This document shows, piece after piece, positions 1 to 12,797 of a stretch of DNA of 64,000 nt. The notes beneath the pieces are model-generated. The model made no database searches. It was not told the origin of the DNA and saw nothing but the letters and a program-made list of their open reading frames with translations. Made by a program: the position numbers and the translations under genes. Origin of the DNA: Sarocladium kiliense (taxonomy: Eukaryota > Ascomycota > Sordariomycetes > Hypocreales > Sarocladiaceae); NCBI GenBank assembly GCA_030734395.1, contig JAUZTG010000003.1, positions 1,203,501-1,267,500 on the forward strand, given 5' to 3'. The stretch's first letter is position 1, and each line of letters starts with the position of its first letter.

Positions 1-171
1 GGCCTTCTCGCGCAGTACAGTCACGTGGTACCCCGCGACGGCACCGTTGATGCCTCATTGCCGTCTAAGCCGTACTCGGAGTGCGTTATATTCATATAGA
101 CTGTTGGTTTTGGTAACCTTCAACTCACCAAATATTGAATGCAAGCTTTTGCTTTCTAACCTGTTATCGAA

Positions 172-1034
172 ATGTCCCGCTCAGCAGGTTCCGAGCGGCC
201 TGTCCGCATCCTGCTCCTCAACCCCAACTCATCTACGTCCATGACAGATGGGATGGAAGCTGCCGCAAAGAAGTTGATCTTGCCTGATGTAAGACTTGAT
301 TATCAAACCAAGGCTGCGGAATCATGACCTTGTTTTCTATACACTAACGCAGTCCCTAGTATATCCAGATATCAACATATACTGCACCGTCGTCCTCTCC
401 AGCAAGCATTAATGATGATGCAGACATCAAGGCTAGCGCTGAGATAGTTCTTTCTGATCAAGGCTTATCCAAAGATCTTGGGAGTGGTGATTACGATGCC
501 GTGCTGGTAGCATGTTTCAGCGTCCACACACTGGTTCCCAAGCTTGGCCAGAACAAGGATCTGGCTGTAACCGGCATATTTGAGGCGTCCATTCTCACCT
601 CTTTGTCCATACTCGGCGACGCGGACAGCGACGAGAAATGGGGCATTGTCACCACAGGGAAGTTTTGGGAAGAGCATCTGTCGCATGGAGTGAATCACTT
701 TATCGGACAAAGCAAGGGTGACGCGAACAGCAAATTTGCCGGTACTTTCTCGACAGGGCTGAATGCAGGAGACTTCCACACCGTTCCCAAGGAAGAGGTC
801 AAGGCTAAACTGAAGGCCGCAACGAAGAAGCTGCTTGCGGCAGGGTCCGTGAAGTGCGTGACAATGGGTTGCGGTGGAATGGCTGGACTGGAAGAGATCA
901 TTCGAGAAACAGCCGTTGAGGTGTATGGGGAGAAGAAGGCAGCGGGTGTCTACATCATTGATGGAGTCAAGGCAGGAGTGCTCCAGCTGGAGCAGACGAT
1001 CAGAAGCAGGAGAGCGTTTCGAAGCGGTCTTTGA
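172..1034 (+). CDS. Asp/Glu/hydantoin racemase family protein (Dcg1-like)
   Basis: Predicted 263-residue cytosolic protein of the Asp/Glu/hydantoin racemase superfamily. The start at 172 gives MSRSAGSERPVRILLLNPNSS, where the LNPN(S/T) strand is the usual first motif of hydantoin racemases and yeast Dcg1. An intron at 289-359 joins exons 172-288 and 360-1034 in frame. The two cysteines expected for a two-base racemase are visible, in VACFSVHTL and in MGCGGMAGLEE. In yeast the family member DCG1 lies within the allantoin-degradation regulon, but its reaction is uncertain, so the substrate here (hydantoin, allantoin-like or amino acid) is open. It is convergent with the sugar porter that ends at 1107. 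No signal peptide or membrane segment is seen. Family call is firm; function is not. Confidence 0.85.
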
Positions 1035-1106
1035 TGGATATCCAGTGTATTGTACTTACGAAGAGCGCCTACGAGTTCGCATGTACCCCAGGTCTAATCA
1101 TGCTCT

Positions 1107-2706
1107 CTACTCGACGTGGCGACTGCGGCCCCAGACTTCATCAGCGTTCTTCTTCCCCTTAGTCTCTGGGACGTTCCAGGCCACAAATAAGGCACACAAG
1201 CCCGCTAATGCCGCGAATACAAAGTAAACCCAGCCATTCCCGCCAAGTGCATTGTTGAGCGCCTTGTTGATTATGGGGAAGAATTGTGCCACCAAGAATG
1301 TAGCGACGTAGTTGGCAGCAAGACACCAACTTTGTGTCGCACCGACTGCCTCTTGGCCGACGAGTTCTGATGCCAAAATGAAGGGAACTGGTCCCAGGCC
1401 CACCGCAAAGAAGCCGACAAAGAACAAGACCGTGATGGCAGAGAGGATCTTGATACCGAAAACGATGGAGAAGGCAAGCGCGAGAGCACTTGAGCCTTGA
1501 CCAACGATAGAGATTAGGAGGCAAGTCTTGCGACCAAGCCGATCCGGCAGTGGCGAGCAAGCAATGGTGGTGATGAGGTTGACGAGCGAGATGAGGATGG
1601 TGAGCAACGCAGAGGAGACAGGTAAGAGGTTTGCGAGGAGCGATACAGAGTACATGATGATCGAGTTGATACCACAGAATTGTTGGGCGAACATCACTCC
1701 CACAACAGCGATGATGGCAGGCCGGTATTGCCGGTCTTTCACAACCTCGAAGAAACCGAGATGTTCAGCATGCTTGGTGCCTGCAGCCGCCGTTTCCGAT
1801 GAGTCAAGCAGTCGCTGTTCTTCACTGGCGCCCTCATCCTCATCCGCAACACGGTCCCAATTCTGCGTCTCCTCAGTAATGTCGAAGGTCTTGCCTCGAA
1901 TTCTCTGAAGCGTGACTCTGGCCTGGGAGCTGCCTCCATGTGCAGCAAGCCAGGCTGGGCTCTCAGGAACGAGGAACAGGCCCAGACCCTGAGTGACTGC
2001 GATGATGAATCCTATGGCAAGAATCCAACGCCATGAGTTTCCATAGCTCAGGAAGTATCCGAGTGTCTGCGATGAAAGAATGCCGATATTGATAGAAACC
2101 TGGGTCATGGCCCCGAACAAACCTCTCTCTTTGGGTGGGGAGATCTCGCTGATATACAGAGGAACAATCACAGTTGAGGCACCCGCGCCGACACCTGCAA
2201 TAAAGCGGCCGAGAACGAGTAGGGGGACGCTGCCGGCGATGGTCTCGATGGCAGCACCGCAGATGTAGAAGACTGCTGTCGCTTGCATGGCGGGGTGACG
2301 GCCTCGTCGGGACGAGAGGGGTCCTCCACCCAGAGCACCGATAAGACCGCCAACCATGAAGGCGGAAGAGACCGTAGCGAACGCAACTTCGTTCATAGGA
2401 ATGCAGTCGGGGAGGAAGCCGGTCGGATCTTGGGCAGGAGAGTCGCGAGCAAAGAGGGCGCGAAGAGCTGCCAGCGATGCGATGGACTTCTTGCGACAGG
2501 TAATGACATCTTGCGGGGCGTTGAGCTCGGCCTGTAATAGTACTCAGAGGTCAGCACACTTCATATGATACACGTGAAGGATAGAACAGGTTGCAACGCA
2601 CGAGGTGGAAACCGAACTGGAGAGAGCCGAGAGTCGAAACGACGAGGAGGAGGATCAGGTACGGGCTGATGTCGTGCATGCACTGTCGAAGGCCTTGGTT
2701 CGCCAT
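1107..2706 (-). CDS. MFS sugar porter (hexose transporter-like)
   Basis: Predicted 509-residue 12-TM sugar transporter of the plasma membrane. The start at 2706 reads MANQGLRQCMHDISPYL, followed by TM1. An intron at 2532-2601 separates exon 1 (2602-2706) from exon 2 (1107-2531). Sugar-porter marks are GALGGGPLSSRRGRHPA after TM2, GRFIAGVGAGASTVIVPLY, the PESPAWL motif ending the N-half, QQFCGINSIIMYS in TM7, and PETKG near the C-terminus. The central loop is acidic (DEDEGASEEQRLL). Length and motifs match the GLUT/HXT family, closest in feel to the fungal Vps73-like branch. The substrate cannot be read from sequence. Confidence 0.9.
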
Positions 2707-3347
2707 GGCTGATGAGTATTCGAAGCTCGTCTACTTCACTCGGTCATGGGAAATAAAGTTGAAGGAAAGATGGGATTCCAAGGCTTTCTTCCCCCTCGTT
2801 GGGGTGGACGGTTGATGTGTCGAGGTTCGGTCATCGCCCGACACCTGAACCACCTGCCTCAGAGGGAGGACACTGGGCAAGCTTCGGGTTGCATGCACGA
2901 GACCCGAACGTACCTTATCTTACCCTGCAACGCCACGAACTGTAGCCATTCAAAGTCTCAAATTATGACGGTCAACTAATTGTATTTGCTTGATTTCCAC
3001 TTCATGCCAAGTTGGAGTTAGGTTATAGTAAATAGGTGTTCTGAGCCATCGTCGTCATAGATAGGATGTTGATTGCAAATCCACCATATAAGCCAGCAGA
3101 GCATGGGGACACTGGGGTCCTGTGCGTGCTGTAGGGATAACTATCACTTCTGGTCACACGCATCCATACTTAGTCTGAGCTGCCCCAAAGAAATTCTACC
3201 AAAGAAACTCTATCTATAATACAAATGAAGGCTCTCATTTCCGATATGCAGTTTTAATCCTTCTAGTACTCGAACGACCTCGCAGGATCGGCAAGGCATA
3301 GCATAGCAACGCAGTTACAAGTCTAGATGTATGGACTGCCCCAAGCA
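2707..3347. other. intergenic region between two transporter genes
   Basis: Upstream of the sugar porter and downstream of the efflux pump; both genes point left. No convincing coding sequence, tRNA or repeat was found. It should hold the sugar-porter promoter at its left edge and the efflux-pump terminator at its right edge. Confidence 0.5.
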
Positions 3348-5395
3348 TCACGCCACAATATTGACAGCTCCTTTAAACATCTTACGTTGCTGAGAAGAAG
3401 TGTCAATGATTCAGCCGTCTGAAGCGATTGAGAGGTACACTTACAGTAAAGCAAGCGGAAAGAACCAAGCAGAAAGCGGCGGCAACGTACACAAGGATGT
3501 ACACTTTGCTCATCGACTGAACGATGACACTGGTCGCCTGAGCTCTCAAATCATCATTTAGCTGTTGGAAATAAGCACCGCTTGTTCCCGATATGGCGAG
3601 TTGAAGTTCGTCATGGGTCGCATTGGGCAGGATCTTCGAAAGCCCGGTTATTGCCGTATTAATGAACACAGCTCCCGAGATGGTCAACCCGAAAGCAATA
3701 CCCCCAAGCTGAGCTGATTGGTGTCTTAGAATGAAAGTTGTAAAAAGGTAGGGAGAATGAACCTACCAAGCATCATGAAGCTGATGGCATATGCCAGATC
3801 ATTGGGATCAGTCATTGCCTGAATGACTGCATAGCCACTCTGGGTGAAAGCACCTGTCCCAAGACCCAATGGAACCATGAGGCCATATATGAGTCCAGTA
3901 CTGGAGTTCTCGTCCACGCGAGCTAAGTCTTGTAAGTACCGATCACGACTTCGCATTGTAGTCTACTCACAAAAGAAAACACCTCCAATGAGCGCCAGAA
4001 CGCTTCCCCCTATGTACCACGGTTGGAAGTAGTTGAACCGAGAGATCAGGTGTCCACTGGCCAAGATCATCAATGTCAGACAGAAAATGAGCGGCAACAG
4101 GCGAACAGCGGCCAAGATAGCGTCGTCCCCGCGCGTAAACTGAAAGTAGAGGGGGATGTAGTAGATCGGGATGAAGCTGGCAGCATTGACGGCCGAGGTG
4201 ATGGCATATAGTATGACAGCATTGTGATTCCGAAGAAAGTGTGCGGGGAACACTCGGTTCCTGAGGTCAGTGAGGATGGGGATTCCCTGTTGGATTGCAA
4301 GGACAATAAATAATACGCCAGAAACAACGAACAGAGCGATGATTTGCCCACTGTTCCAGCCGTAGACCGTGCCACCAAAGTTCATCGCCATGATCAAACT
4401 GGTGATGGCACCAATAGAGATGACTGCACCGACAGCGTCAAACTCACGCAGACGAGCCATCATGGTCTCGTTTGGCCGTGGACGGAATGAAGGAAGATAC
4501 CACAAATAAAGAGGCGCAAACAGCGCTGATATGCAGAGGTTGATGTAGAAAGCCCACCTCCAAGTTGCCTTTGACTCAGTGAAAGCGCCGCCGACAACAG
4601 GTCCCAAGACTGTGCCCAATCCCCATACCACACCCCTGGCGATGTCAGTCGGCACTGCTCATACACACTCGGAAATCGGACTTACACGAAGCTGAGGTAT
4701 CCAGGGCGCTCCTTAGGTGTTGTGTTAACTGACAGCAGCGTCTGCACGCCAAGGTACATTCCGTTGCCGCCGATGCCAGCTAGGACGCGGCCGACGATAA
4801 GTGCATTCATATTTGGCGCTGCTCCGCATATGGCAGAACCAACATTGAAAAGAATGACAGAGCCATTAAAAAGCCATTTAGTGTTGAACAAACCGAAGAT
4901 TTTCCCGAACGGCAATACTACAGCCGAGCCACCCAGGAGAAAGCTGTGTGTTGTCAATTTTCTGTCACCCAACTCTTCAGATTCTTTGGGACTCACCCGA
5001 CAGAAAGCCATGGCAGCTTGACAGCATCGCCGAATCGGTTAACTGCGGCCTTGAATGTTCATTAGTATAGCCACTGAGGGTTTGAGCACCAGTTCCCTTA
5101 CTGGAGTAATATCCGCGACAATGGTGTTATCGAGGGCGTAGAGGAAGATCGAAGACAGAATGGAGACGACGAGAAGGAGCCACTGAGCCGATTGTTTTAG
5201 CTTTTGTCACATTCGAAGTTCCGAAGATTGACCACATACCATGAACCCTTGGACTTGCCGCGGCGCGTCTTTGGACTCCGAGTCTGACGGGGCGCACTTG
5301 GGCGATTCGCTGTCCATCTGAGGGTTAGGACTCGTCGCATGAATACCGCTTTCCATGAGAGCTGGGGAGGTCTGGGGTTTCTCTTCAAAAGCCAT
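3348..5395 (-). CDS. MFS efflux pump, 14-TM DHA2 type (TOXA/AflT-like)
   Basis: Multi-exon membrane transporter of the drug:H+ antiporter-2 family, which exports toxins and xenobiotics in moulds. The start at 5395 gives MAFEEKPQTSPALMESG, a hydrophilic N-tail, then TM1 (LLLVVSILSSIFLYALDNTI) and the DHA2 motif around DAVKLPWLSVGFLLGGSAV. Later blocks are GRVLAGIGGNGMYLG, GLGTVLGPVVGGAFTE (motif C, antiporter) and TWRWAFYINL. At least six introns are needed. The reading frame appears to end with a stop at 3403, but a GTAAGT donor at 3444 and a CAG acceptor at 3390-3392 give a better end, exon 3348-3389 (QRKMFKGAVNIVA), which resembles the basic tail of homologues. It lies 1.7 kb from a divergent monooxygenase and may export that cluster's product (inference). 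Confidence 0.85.
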
Positions 5396-7119
5396 GATTT
5401 ATAGAAGTATTGTGGGAAAATTGAATAGCATTGGTTGAGTGACAGCTGCCGATGAAGCATTGGCAAGGGCTGATGCAGCTTAAATAGTGAACTCATTACT
5501 TGGCCACGTCACTGACTTCCTGGTTTGTTCGGCCTCAGAATTATCAATTGTCAACTCAGGGTCTACCGTACCGTAGTGATTTCCTCTTGTTTGCCATGCC
5601 CTCGGTGCCAATATCCCAAGCACACCCCAAATGGCGATTCTTGAAGTTTCCCTTTTCAGCAATGCCCGCCCCTACTGCTCTTGACACTCCCGTGTGGATT
5701 ACTGTATTAGGCAATATCGTCGGCGGCTTGACAATTGCCTGAATGGGCGCACCCGCTAATAATGCCGTCTGAATTTCTTTACAGCATGCAGCCGCAGCTG
5801 TTAGACAATGTCGGTAAGTTTTGGCGTGTGCCATTATGAGCATCCAGCAAAGCGCTAGGGTCTACTGGTCCAAGACTCCAGGCTTACAGAGCAGGAGATA
5901 GTAGAGAGCTGACATGTGTGCCGCGCACTTAGGTGCCAAAGGCCTGATCTGGGCGCCTGCACCAGTCGTATTATTCTGGCTCAGAGAGGATAGTATCACT
6001 TGTCAGTATGACATAGAGGGGGCCAGATGCCTTTCCGAGTTCATGATAGCACTCGAGACTACGCAGTAATCAACCCAAAATTAAGCTTCGTTTATCGCAA
6101 CCCTACGAAGTGATACTGTAAGAACGTGGGGGCAATAAAATTTGCATGCGCATCTGTTACCTGCTTGACCCCTGCAGGCTGCATCGGTGCCATATTAGGA
6201 GATGAGACAGGGAAGCAGACTCCTGAAGGGCTGACAATGAACGCTAAGCTCACCCGCCTGAGGCAGCGCTTCCAACTCTCAACCAGTCCGACACGGTCTC
6301 GACTTTCTAAGAGCTTCAGCCTTGATCAGGTGGTCTTCTAAAATGGCCATCTCTCTACATGTGCCAATGTAACCCCCAAACCCGAAGATTCAGCTTCATG
6401 ATACAGAGCACCCACACAAACGCGATCTAGCATCATCGCAGCAGGAAGTAGGAGGAAGTGGACTAACTAAGAGGTTCTCTCGCAGATATAAAACATCAAA
6501 GATGCCGCTATGATGCCACTTTCGCAGTTTTTACACAATTCTAAACCTACGCGCTTATCTTGGTCCCGGACTACATGCGACAAGACTAACAGGGCCTTGC
6601 AGTTCTGACCATGTCGACAGGGATCCATCAGTAGATCATTCAAGGTCAGGCCAGGAAGGGTCCTAGCTTTCTATTCTATTATTCGCTGATCGTCTATTGT
6701 GGAACCTTATGCAATTGCAGGTTTGCAGGAGAATTGGATGACGAGGCGTCGGAATTGGGCAAATCACGTTGCACGAACCTCTGTTCCAGGCGCAGTGAAT
6801 AGTAAGCTTGACATGAAAATATGCACAGACATGCAGCAACCCCTCGAGAAAGGGGAGGCGCTTCGTGCTTACTACGACTTTGAATTGACACCAAAATCTC
6901 ACTGCGCAATCGTGAAGGTGTAAGCAGGGGGGTTACCGAGGCTTGGGTGTCCTTACATTGGCAAGGCCGTCATCTTTGACGTTGATTGACCTTTTTAGCA
7001 TCTTCTCTTCTTCTTCTTTTCTTTTACGGTTCCTTGCTTCTGCGCGCTTTCTCTCTGCATTTGGTGTTTCAAGGCGCTGAGCAAACACACTTCTTGCCTG
7101 TGGGAGATCTTCGCTACAA
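5396..7119. other. long divergent intergenic region
   Basis: A 1.7-kb stretch between the divergent efflux pump and flavin monooxygenase. Short open frames occur on both strands but none shows family motifs or sensible splice structure. A pyrimidine-rich tract (about 6995-7022) precedes the monooxygenase start, as is common in fungal 5' leaders. No mobile element or tRNA is recognised. Confidence 0.5.
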
Positions 7120-9245
7120 ATGGAGCAATTCGATCTCGTCGTCGTCGGAGCCGGTAAGTCTCTCCCATCAAAACCGGGGAACGTCACAGCTCTCGACGAT
7201 TCTGTCGTTTCTGTTGCAGCTTTGTGTAATTGATGAATCACAAGGGTACTATGGCCTCGGCGCTGCGAAACAATACCATGTTACGCACCCAGACGATTCC
7301 TTAGCCGTCTTTGACGTCAATGCGTCGTTAGGCGGAGTGTGGTCGAATGAGCGCGTGTACCCGTGCCTCAGGTCTAACAACCTGCTGGGAACGTATGAGT
7401 ACCCAGACTTTCCTATGTCCACTGAGCGCTTCGGCGTCAAGCCGGGCCAGTACATTCCAGGGGAAGTTATGCATGAGTACCTGGAGGCCTATGCACGCGA
7501 GTTCGGCGTCGTCGAGCACCTACGGCTGAGTACCAAGGTTGTCTCGGCGGAGCACAGAGGCGAGGGTGGCTGGCTGCTTGAGATACAGAGCATCGAGAGC
7601 GAGCAACCGCAGGCGCCTACCAGAGTTGTCGCCAGGAGACTGATCATTGCGACGGGCCAGCTGTCGGAGCCATCGATGCCCCATATACAAGGCCAAGAGG
7701 AATACGACAGGCCACTCTTCCACAGCAAGGACTTTCAGAAGTACAGAGATACCGTCAACACTGCCAAACGTGTCACTGTCTTCGGAGGAACGAAGTCTGG
7801 CTGGGACGCTGTATATGCGTACGCTACGCATGGCGTCAAAGTTGACTGGATCATACGACGTAGGTATCTCCAATGCAATTGGCACTACGCCAAGTTACTC
7901 AGAAGGCCTTTTGAACTGATAATGCTGCTTGTGCTCAGCCACCGGCCACGGTCCGGTTTGGATGTCGCCGTCTTTCGTTACACCCTTTAAAGTCTGGATC
8001 GAGAAACTCGTCAGTAAGTATTTACAGTCACTTTCATTACCCGAGTCTTTGTAAATCCGAGATCTGACATGTATTGTCTCGGAAGATATCCGTTGGCTTC
8101 ACTGGTTTTCTCCTTGCATATGGGGCCAAGATAGCGGCTACCACGGCATCAACTCCTTCTGGCACCGCACGGCGATCGGTCGAGCCATCACCACTGGCTT
8201 CTGGAATATGCTGGCTAGTGATGTGATAAACATCATGGAGTTCAATAAACACCCCGAGCTCCAGAAGCTCAAACCCACTTCGTCGGCCATGCATACTGGT
8301 ACAGCATTTGGCATTTTCAACTACGAGACCGACTTCTATGAGCCTATACGTAATGGCACCGTTCAGATTCACGAGAAGGACCTCTCGCATCTCAGCAAAG
8401 GTAAAGTGCATCTTGACGATGTGGAGGGGACGGTTCTTGAGTCAGACGCTTTCGTCGCCGTCACTGGTTGGAAGACGTTCTCACCTCTTAAGTTTCTGCC
8501 GGAGGGAATTGACCGTAAGATTGGCCTACCTTATGTCCCAAACTCCAGCGATGAGGGCCGCCTCCCTGACGACGGGCTCGCTTCTCAGACTGCTCTGCTC
8601 GAAAGGGCGGACAAAGAGATTCAAGAGCGTTTCCCGAGACTCAAGACGCCAATGAAGTTCAACCCGAAATACAAGCCTCTCAAAGAAACCAAGGCCTTTA
8701 GGATGGCGCCATCTGACGCTCTATCCGACCCTACTGTACCGCATACTCCTCTGATGCTCTACCATTTCATGGTCCCCGGCACCGCCGAGTTCCTCCGCAG
8801 CAAGGACATTGCGTTTACGGGATACTCTACGAACTTCAGCAACGGCACCTGTGCGCATATTCAGGGTCTCTGGATCAGCGCCTTCTTTGATGGCACGCTC
8901 GCCCGAGATCCTAGCTCGGCCGTTGCTGCTGCTGTCGCCGGCTCACAAGCTCATGATCAGGATGCCGACAAGAAGGTTAGCGGAGAACCCATGACATTAG
9001 ACGAGGTTCACTGGCAGACAGTCCTGCATAACCGGTTTGGAAAGTGGCGTTATCCGAAGGACTCGGGCGCCAAGTCGCCGGACTTCATCTTTGAGGCGGT
9101 ACCGTTCATGGATATGATGATGGCGGACTTAGGGTTGGCGATTCATCGGAAGAAGGGATGGTTCAGCGAGATAACTGAGCCTTATGGACCAGCAGATTAC
9201 ACGACCATTAACGAGGAGCACGCTGCCAGAGTTGCCACGAAGTAG
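7120..9245 (+). CDS. FAD-dependent monooxygenase (FMO/Baeyer-Villiger-like)
   Basis: Flavin monooxygenase with two Rossmann folds. Exons are 7120-7153, 7245-7859, 7939-8013 and 8086-9245; all junctions keep frame. The FAD site is VVVGAGYYGLGAA (GxGxxG) at the N-terminus, followed by SLGGVW, the usual ExxxxGGxW-like segment. FHSKDF fits the FMO fingerprint region, and VFGGTKSGWDAVYAYA is the NADPH-binding GGxxS/AG motif. The third exon, GHGPVWMSPSFVTPF, is characteristic of a mould-specific FMO subgroup found in secondary-metabolite loci. Neighbours are an efflux pump and an AflR-like regulator. It probably oxygenates a small molecule; the substrate is unknown. No signal peptide. Confidence 0.9.
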
Positions 9246-9466
9246 CTTAAGCGCATCTATGTCTGGCTCTTGAAACGAAACACGGTACTCTTACCTTGAG
9301 ATTAATTGCCATGCCTCCTCCACTTTCCACAATTGCTGTCCATGGTTCCTGTTACACCGACCTGGGAGATGGTCAGGGTCAGGCAATCAGGTTATGCTGA
9401 CGGCTTCCTCGTCACAATCCCAGGTCTTGCCATGTATATAACCAAGCGTCTTGGGTACCCATATAC

Positions 9467-10717
9467 TTATCCATCAGGCATCCCAACCAGCTCAGGACGA
9501 TTCATTACCATCCCAGCAGACGCGTCAATGTGCTCCGCCGCCTTTGACAGCCTCGCACCCAGGGCCTCGATCCGTCCTCGCCTCGCCTCATTCCCAAACT
9601 CTTCGCACGTTCCACTGATCCAGTCGAGCAGACTGCGAAAGGACTTCATGTGCAGTTTCATAAGCGCGTGTACCATGCATACCTGCTCCTCGATCGAATA
9701 TTGGCTGCCTTGTTCAGGAGAGCAGATCCCTCCTTGGCAGGGTGCAGTTTCCATTGGAACTCCTGATATACCACAGAAGAGAACCCCGTTCGATTCTGGG
9801 GAATAATAGCTGGCGTAGTCATCGGTGCCTTTTGGCGGCACACGACGGGTGCCTTCAGCTGAGTGAATGTGTGCGGCCTTGGCTATTCTCGCAGCTGAAC
9901 ACTCGTACATAAGAAGAATCCGCTCGCAGATGAGGACTAAGATAGTGTGTACAGATCTTTCTCCGTGACATTGTGGGCACTCCAAAGCAGTACAGCACTG
10001 GTACATCAGCCACTTCTGCAGCTGAACAACCTGGTCAAGGGAAAGCTGGGTGAGTTTGAACTGGTCTTCTTCGATATTGCTCAGCACCTGCACGACGTTC
10101 TGCGTACACGAGCAGCCGGTCGCTGAACCTGTACTGGATGGGACAGTAGCTGACGGAGTTAAGTGTTGTGCGTGAACACCGCCCATGAGCTGCTGCATGA
10201 TTCCGAGCGAAGCTGAATTGCTAGGCAATACATGCGACTCTAGGAGAGAACCAGGTTCGCCAGCTGGGATTTGTCAACAAGGGATGTAGGGAAGCGAGGG
10301 TGTTCCCGCTTACCTGCCATGGTTGAATGCTCTGTCAAACTCGGGTCGACATCATTCAGATCGAAGAGATGCGTTGAATCTGCGTCACCCAAGCTTCCTA
10401 CAGACTGCTCCTTGGATCGTTCTTCTGAAGTAATAGTAGGCGATGGCCGCTTCACTGCGACACAGGTGATCCTACGACTTTTGCAACGATCGCAGCATGT
10501 GACGGAACCCGTACATCGTAGCTGAGGTATACGTTAGTGGAGGGTCATAGAAGATCTCGCCTTCACCTACTTTGCGATTGTGGCAGGCTACACAGGCCGG
10601 TCGGCGTTTTGTGGACATGTTCTGAGGTATGGCGTTGCCTGTAGAAGCATCCTTCAAAGCTACCTGCTCCATCTCCCCCTTTGCCCGCGACTTGCGCGAC
10701 TTTAGTGTAATGAACAT
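9467..10717 (-). CDS. Zn2Cys6 transcription factor, AflR-like
   Basis: Nuclear regulator with an N-terminal zinc binuclear cluster. Spliced exon 1 ends ACVACHNRK and exon 2 begins LRCTGSVTCCDRCKSRR, giving CX2CX6C...CX2CX6C; the second-half pairing uses the later of two adjacent cysteines. A second intron follows STMAG. The C-terminal part (SCTQNVVQVLSNIEEDQF, then repeated Cys residues in YQCCTALECPQC and LICERILLMYECSAARIA) resembles the AflR regulatory domain of aflatoxin-type cluster regulators. The start at 10717 is the first ATG. It is convergent with the monooxygenase and is a plausible local activator of it and the efflux pump (inference). No PKS or NRPS is present in the window. Confidence 0.85.
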
Positions 10718-11063
10718 CGTGACTGGAAAAAGCTAGAGTGTTCTTAACGCATTGCCCAGAAGCGTTGCTTTCGCATTCCGGTACAAGTAGGAAAGTGGAG
10801 GGTTTCTGGTGGTGGTTGATGATCTCTCACCAAATAGTCACCGGCTTATTAATCGAGCATCGTATTGCATCCGACCCGCCTCACAGACCTCCTCCTAAAA
10901 CATGCCATTTCTTTGAGCATCTAGGATCCTAAGTTCTAGTTTCTCTTTCTTTGCCTCTCGCAATATCTATGATCTAGGACCAGCATGTCGAATAAAAACA
11001 AGAGCTTTGCGCAGCACCAGCGCCAATTCGCCCGTGCAGAAGACGAATCCTGCGCCTCACCTT
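10718..11063. other. intergenic region
   Basis: Lies upstream of the AflR-like gene and downstream of the amino-acid permease. No gene or repeat is recognised. Confidence 0.5.
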
Positions 11064-12797
11064 TCAAGCACTCCGAGGAGCGAACCACTTTCCTTTGATC
11101 CAGTAGTAGAGCAACCCAATGGCCCATATGGCAACAATGATCAAGGCCTGAACCGGTGCGAAGATCGCGCCGCGAATCACCACGAAGCCACTCACCACGA
11201 TGAAGATGATAGGGAAGGCGATGAAGGCCTTGTACGGTCTTCGCAGCTCTGGCTCGCGGTAGCGTATAATGATGGCTCCTAAGACTGCAAGGAAGAAGAA
11301 AGAATACTCCCCAAGCCCATTCAAAGTGAGGAGCGCTCTGAAATTGCCGAGGAGAATGTAAAGTGCGGCAAGTAGAGCAGAAAGAATCACCGCATTGATG
11401 GGTGCATCAGGGACCGACTTGGTTTCATTCTCAACGTTCTCGCTGCTTGGCCGTTTTCCGATGCGGCCGATGACAGAGAAGAAGGACGGCAGCCAACATC
11501 TTCTTGCTGCAGCAACGGTCATACGACTGGCCACGAATGAGTTTCCGAGCAATGAGCCGGCGACGACGACACAAATCAGGATAGCAGCGATGATGCCTGA
11601 TGCTCTACCCATTAGACGAGTGATCGCGGTCTGCAAATCTCGGTCAGCAAGGAAGGGTGTCACGTAGATGCTGGAAGCGTGACTCACCACAGCCACGCTG
11701 TCGGTTGTGGCGACGACTTCCCAAGGCAGAAGGACATAAAACGCCGCATTGGCCACAAGGAAAGAAACGATCGTAATCGATAGTGCGCTGTTGATCGCAA
11801 GCGGGAGCTGTCGCTCAGGCTTAGAGAGCTCCTCTGACACGTAAACAGCCTACATTCTGTCAGTATGCCAGTCTCACGTTCATGACAAGTCTGTACCGAC
11901 CTTATCCCAGCCTGAATAAGCCCACAATGCTGCGTAAAGGGCTGCTGAATAATGTCCAAAGATTTCCCATTGGCTCAGTCGCTCCCAATGTGTCTTGCTG
12001 CCATCGGGATTGAGACTCGTTCGATACCCAAACCATGATCGTTCATACCAGTCGACTCCACCTGTCCCTCTCTGAGGATGTAAGAGATGCGTTACTAATA
12101 CAGCAAGACCAGCTAGGACAATGCCGAGAATAGCCAAGAACTTGACCAGGACGAAGAAATTGTTCAGGCTGGTGCTGGCCTTGGTGCTAATCGAGTTGGC
12201 AGTGCTCATAATGACCAGGATCAGCACAGAAAGCAGCTTATGTTCGATACGATGTGCTTCCCCTGTAATACCAGCGGCTGAGTATGCACTTTCAACAAAG
12301 ACGATGCTGAGAATCGCAAGGGTTGCTGGCATGACGGCGACAACCCATGTCCAGGCTGCCAAGAAGCCTACGGTGTCTCCATAGATGAGTTGCAAATAGG
12401 GCTGAACTCCTCCTATCGAGAAGTCAGTCATGAGGAATCTCAGCTTATGCGCGTCAGAATGCCTACCTTCCCCAGGAATGGCGGTGCCGAGCTCAGCGAA
12501 GGTGACAGCACCAGTCCAGGCCAGGATCCCACCAACGAGCCAGACGACCAACGCGAACCCGGGCGAGGGCACGTTTGTATCGATGGACCCTGGTGATGTG
12601 AATATACCACTGCCGATGACGATGCTGATGATGATGCCGAAGGCTTCCAGCGCGCCCAGATTCTTCTTGAAGGTGCCAGGTTGAGTCTCGTTTGTCGTCG
12701 CGCTGACACTCTGCTGGTAACGCGAGGGTTGAGGAGCTATGCTATCCCTCAAGAGAGGCTCAGTAGCCGCCGCCTCGCGGTCTATGCGTGCCGCCAT
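11064..12797 (-). CDS. APC-superfamily amino-acid permease (LAT-like)
   Basis: Plasma-membrane amino-acid/polyamine transporter. The start at 12797 gives MAARIDREAAATEPLLRDS, a cytosolic tail, then TM1 with GIIISIVIGSGIFTSPG, the conserved unwound GSGIF segment of APC transporters. Introns split PGEGGVQPYL and SGWDKAVYV. A third, in-frame intron of 57 nt is likely: DSVAV is followed by GTGAGT and ends at TTTGCAG before TAITRLMGRASG; retaining it would insert 19 polar residues into a membrane region. The protein ends YYWIKGKWFAPRSA. About 12 hydrophobic segments are visible. It resembles the fungal methionine/L-type permeases (Mup-like). The substrate is not predictable. Confidence 0.88.
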
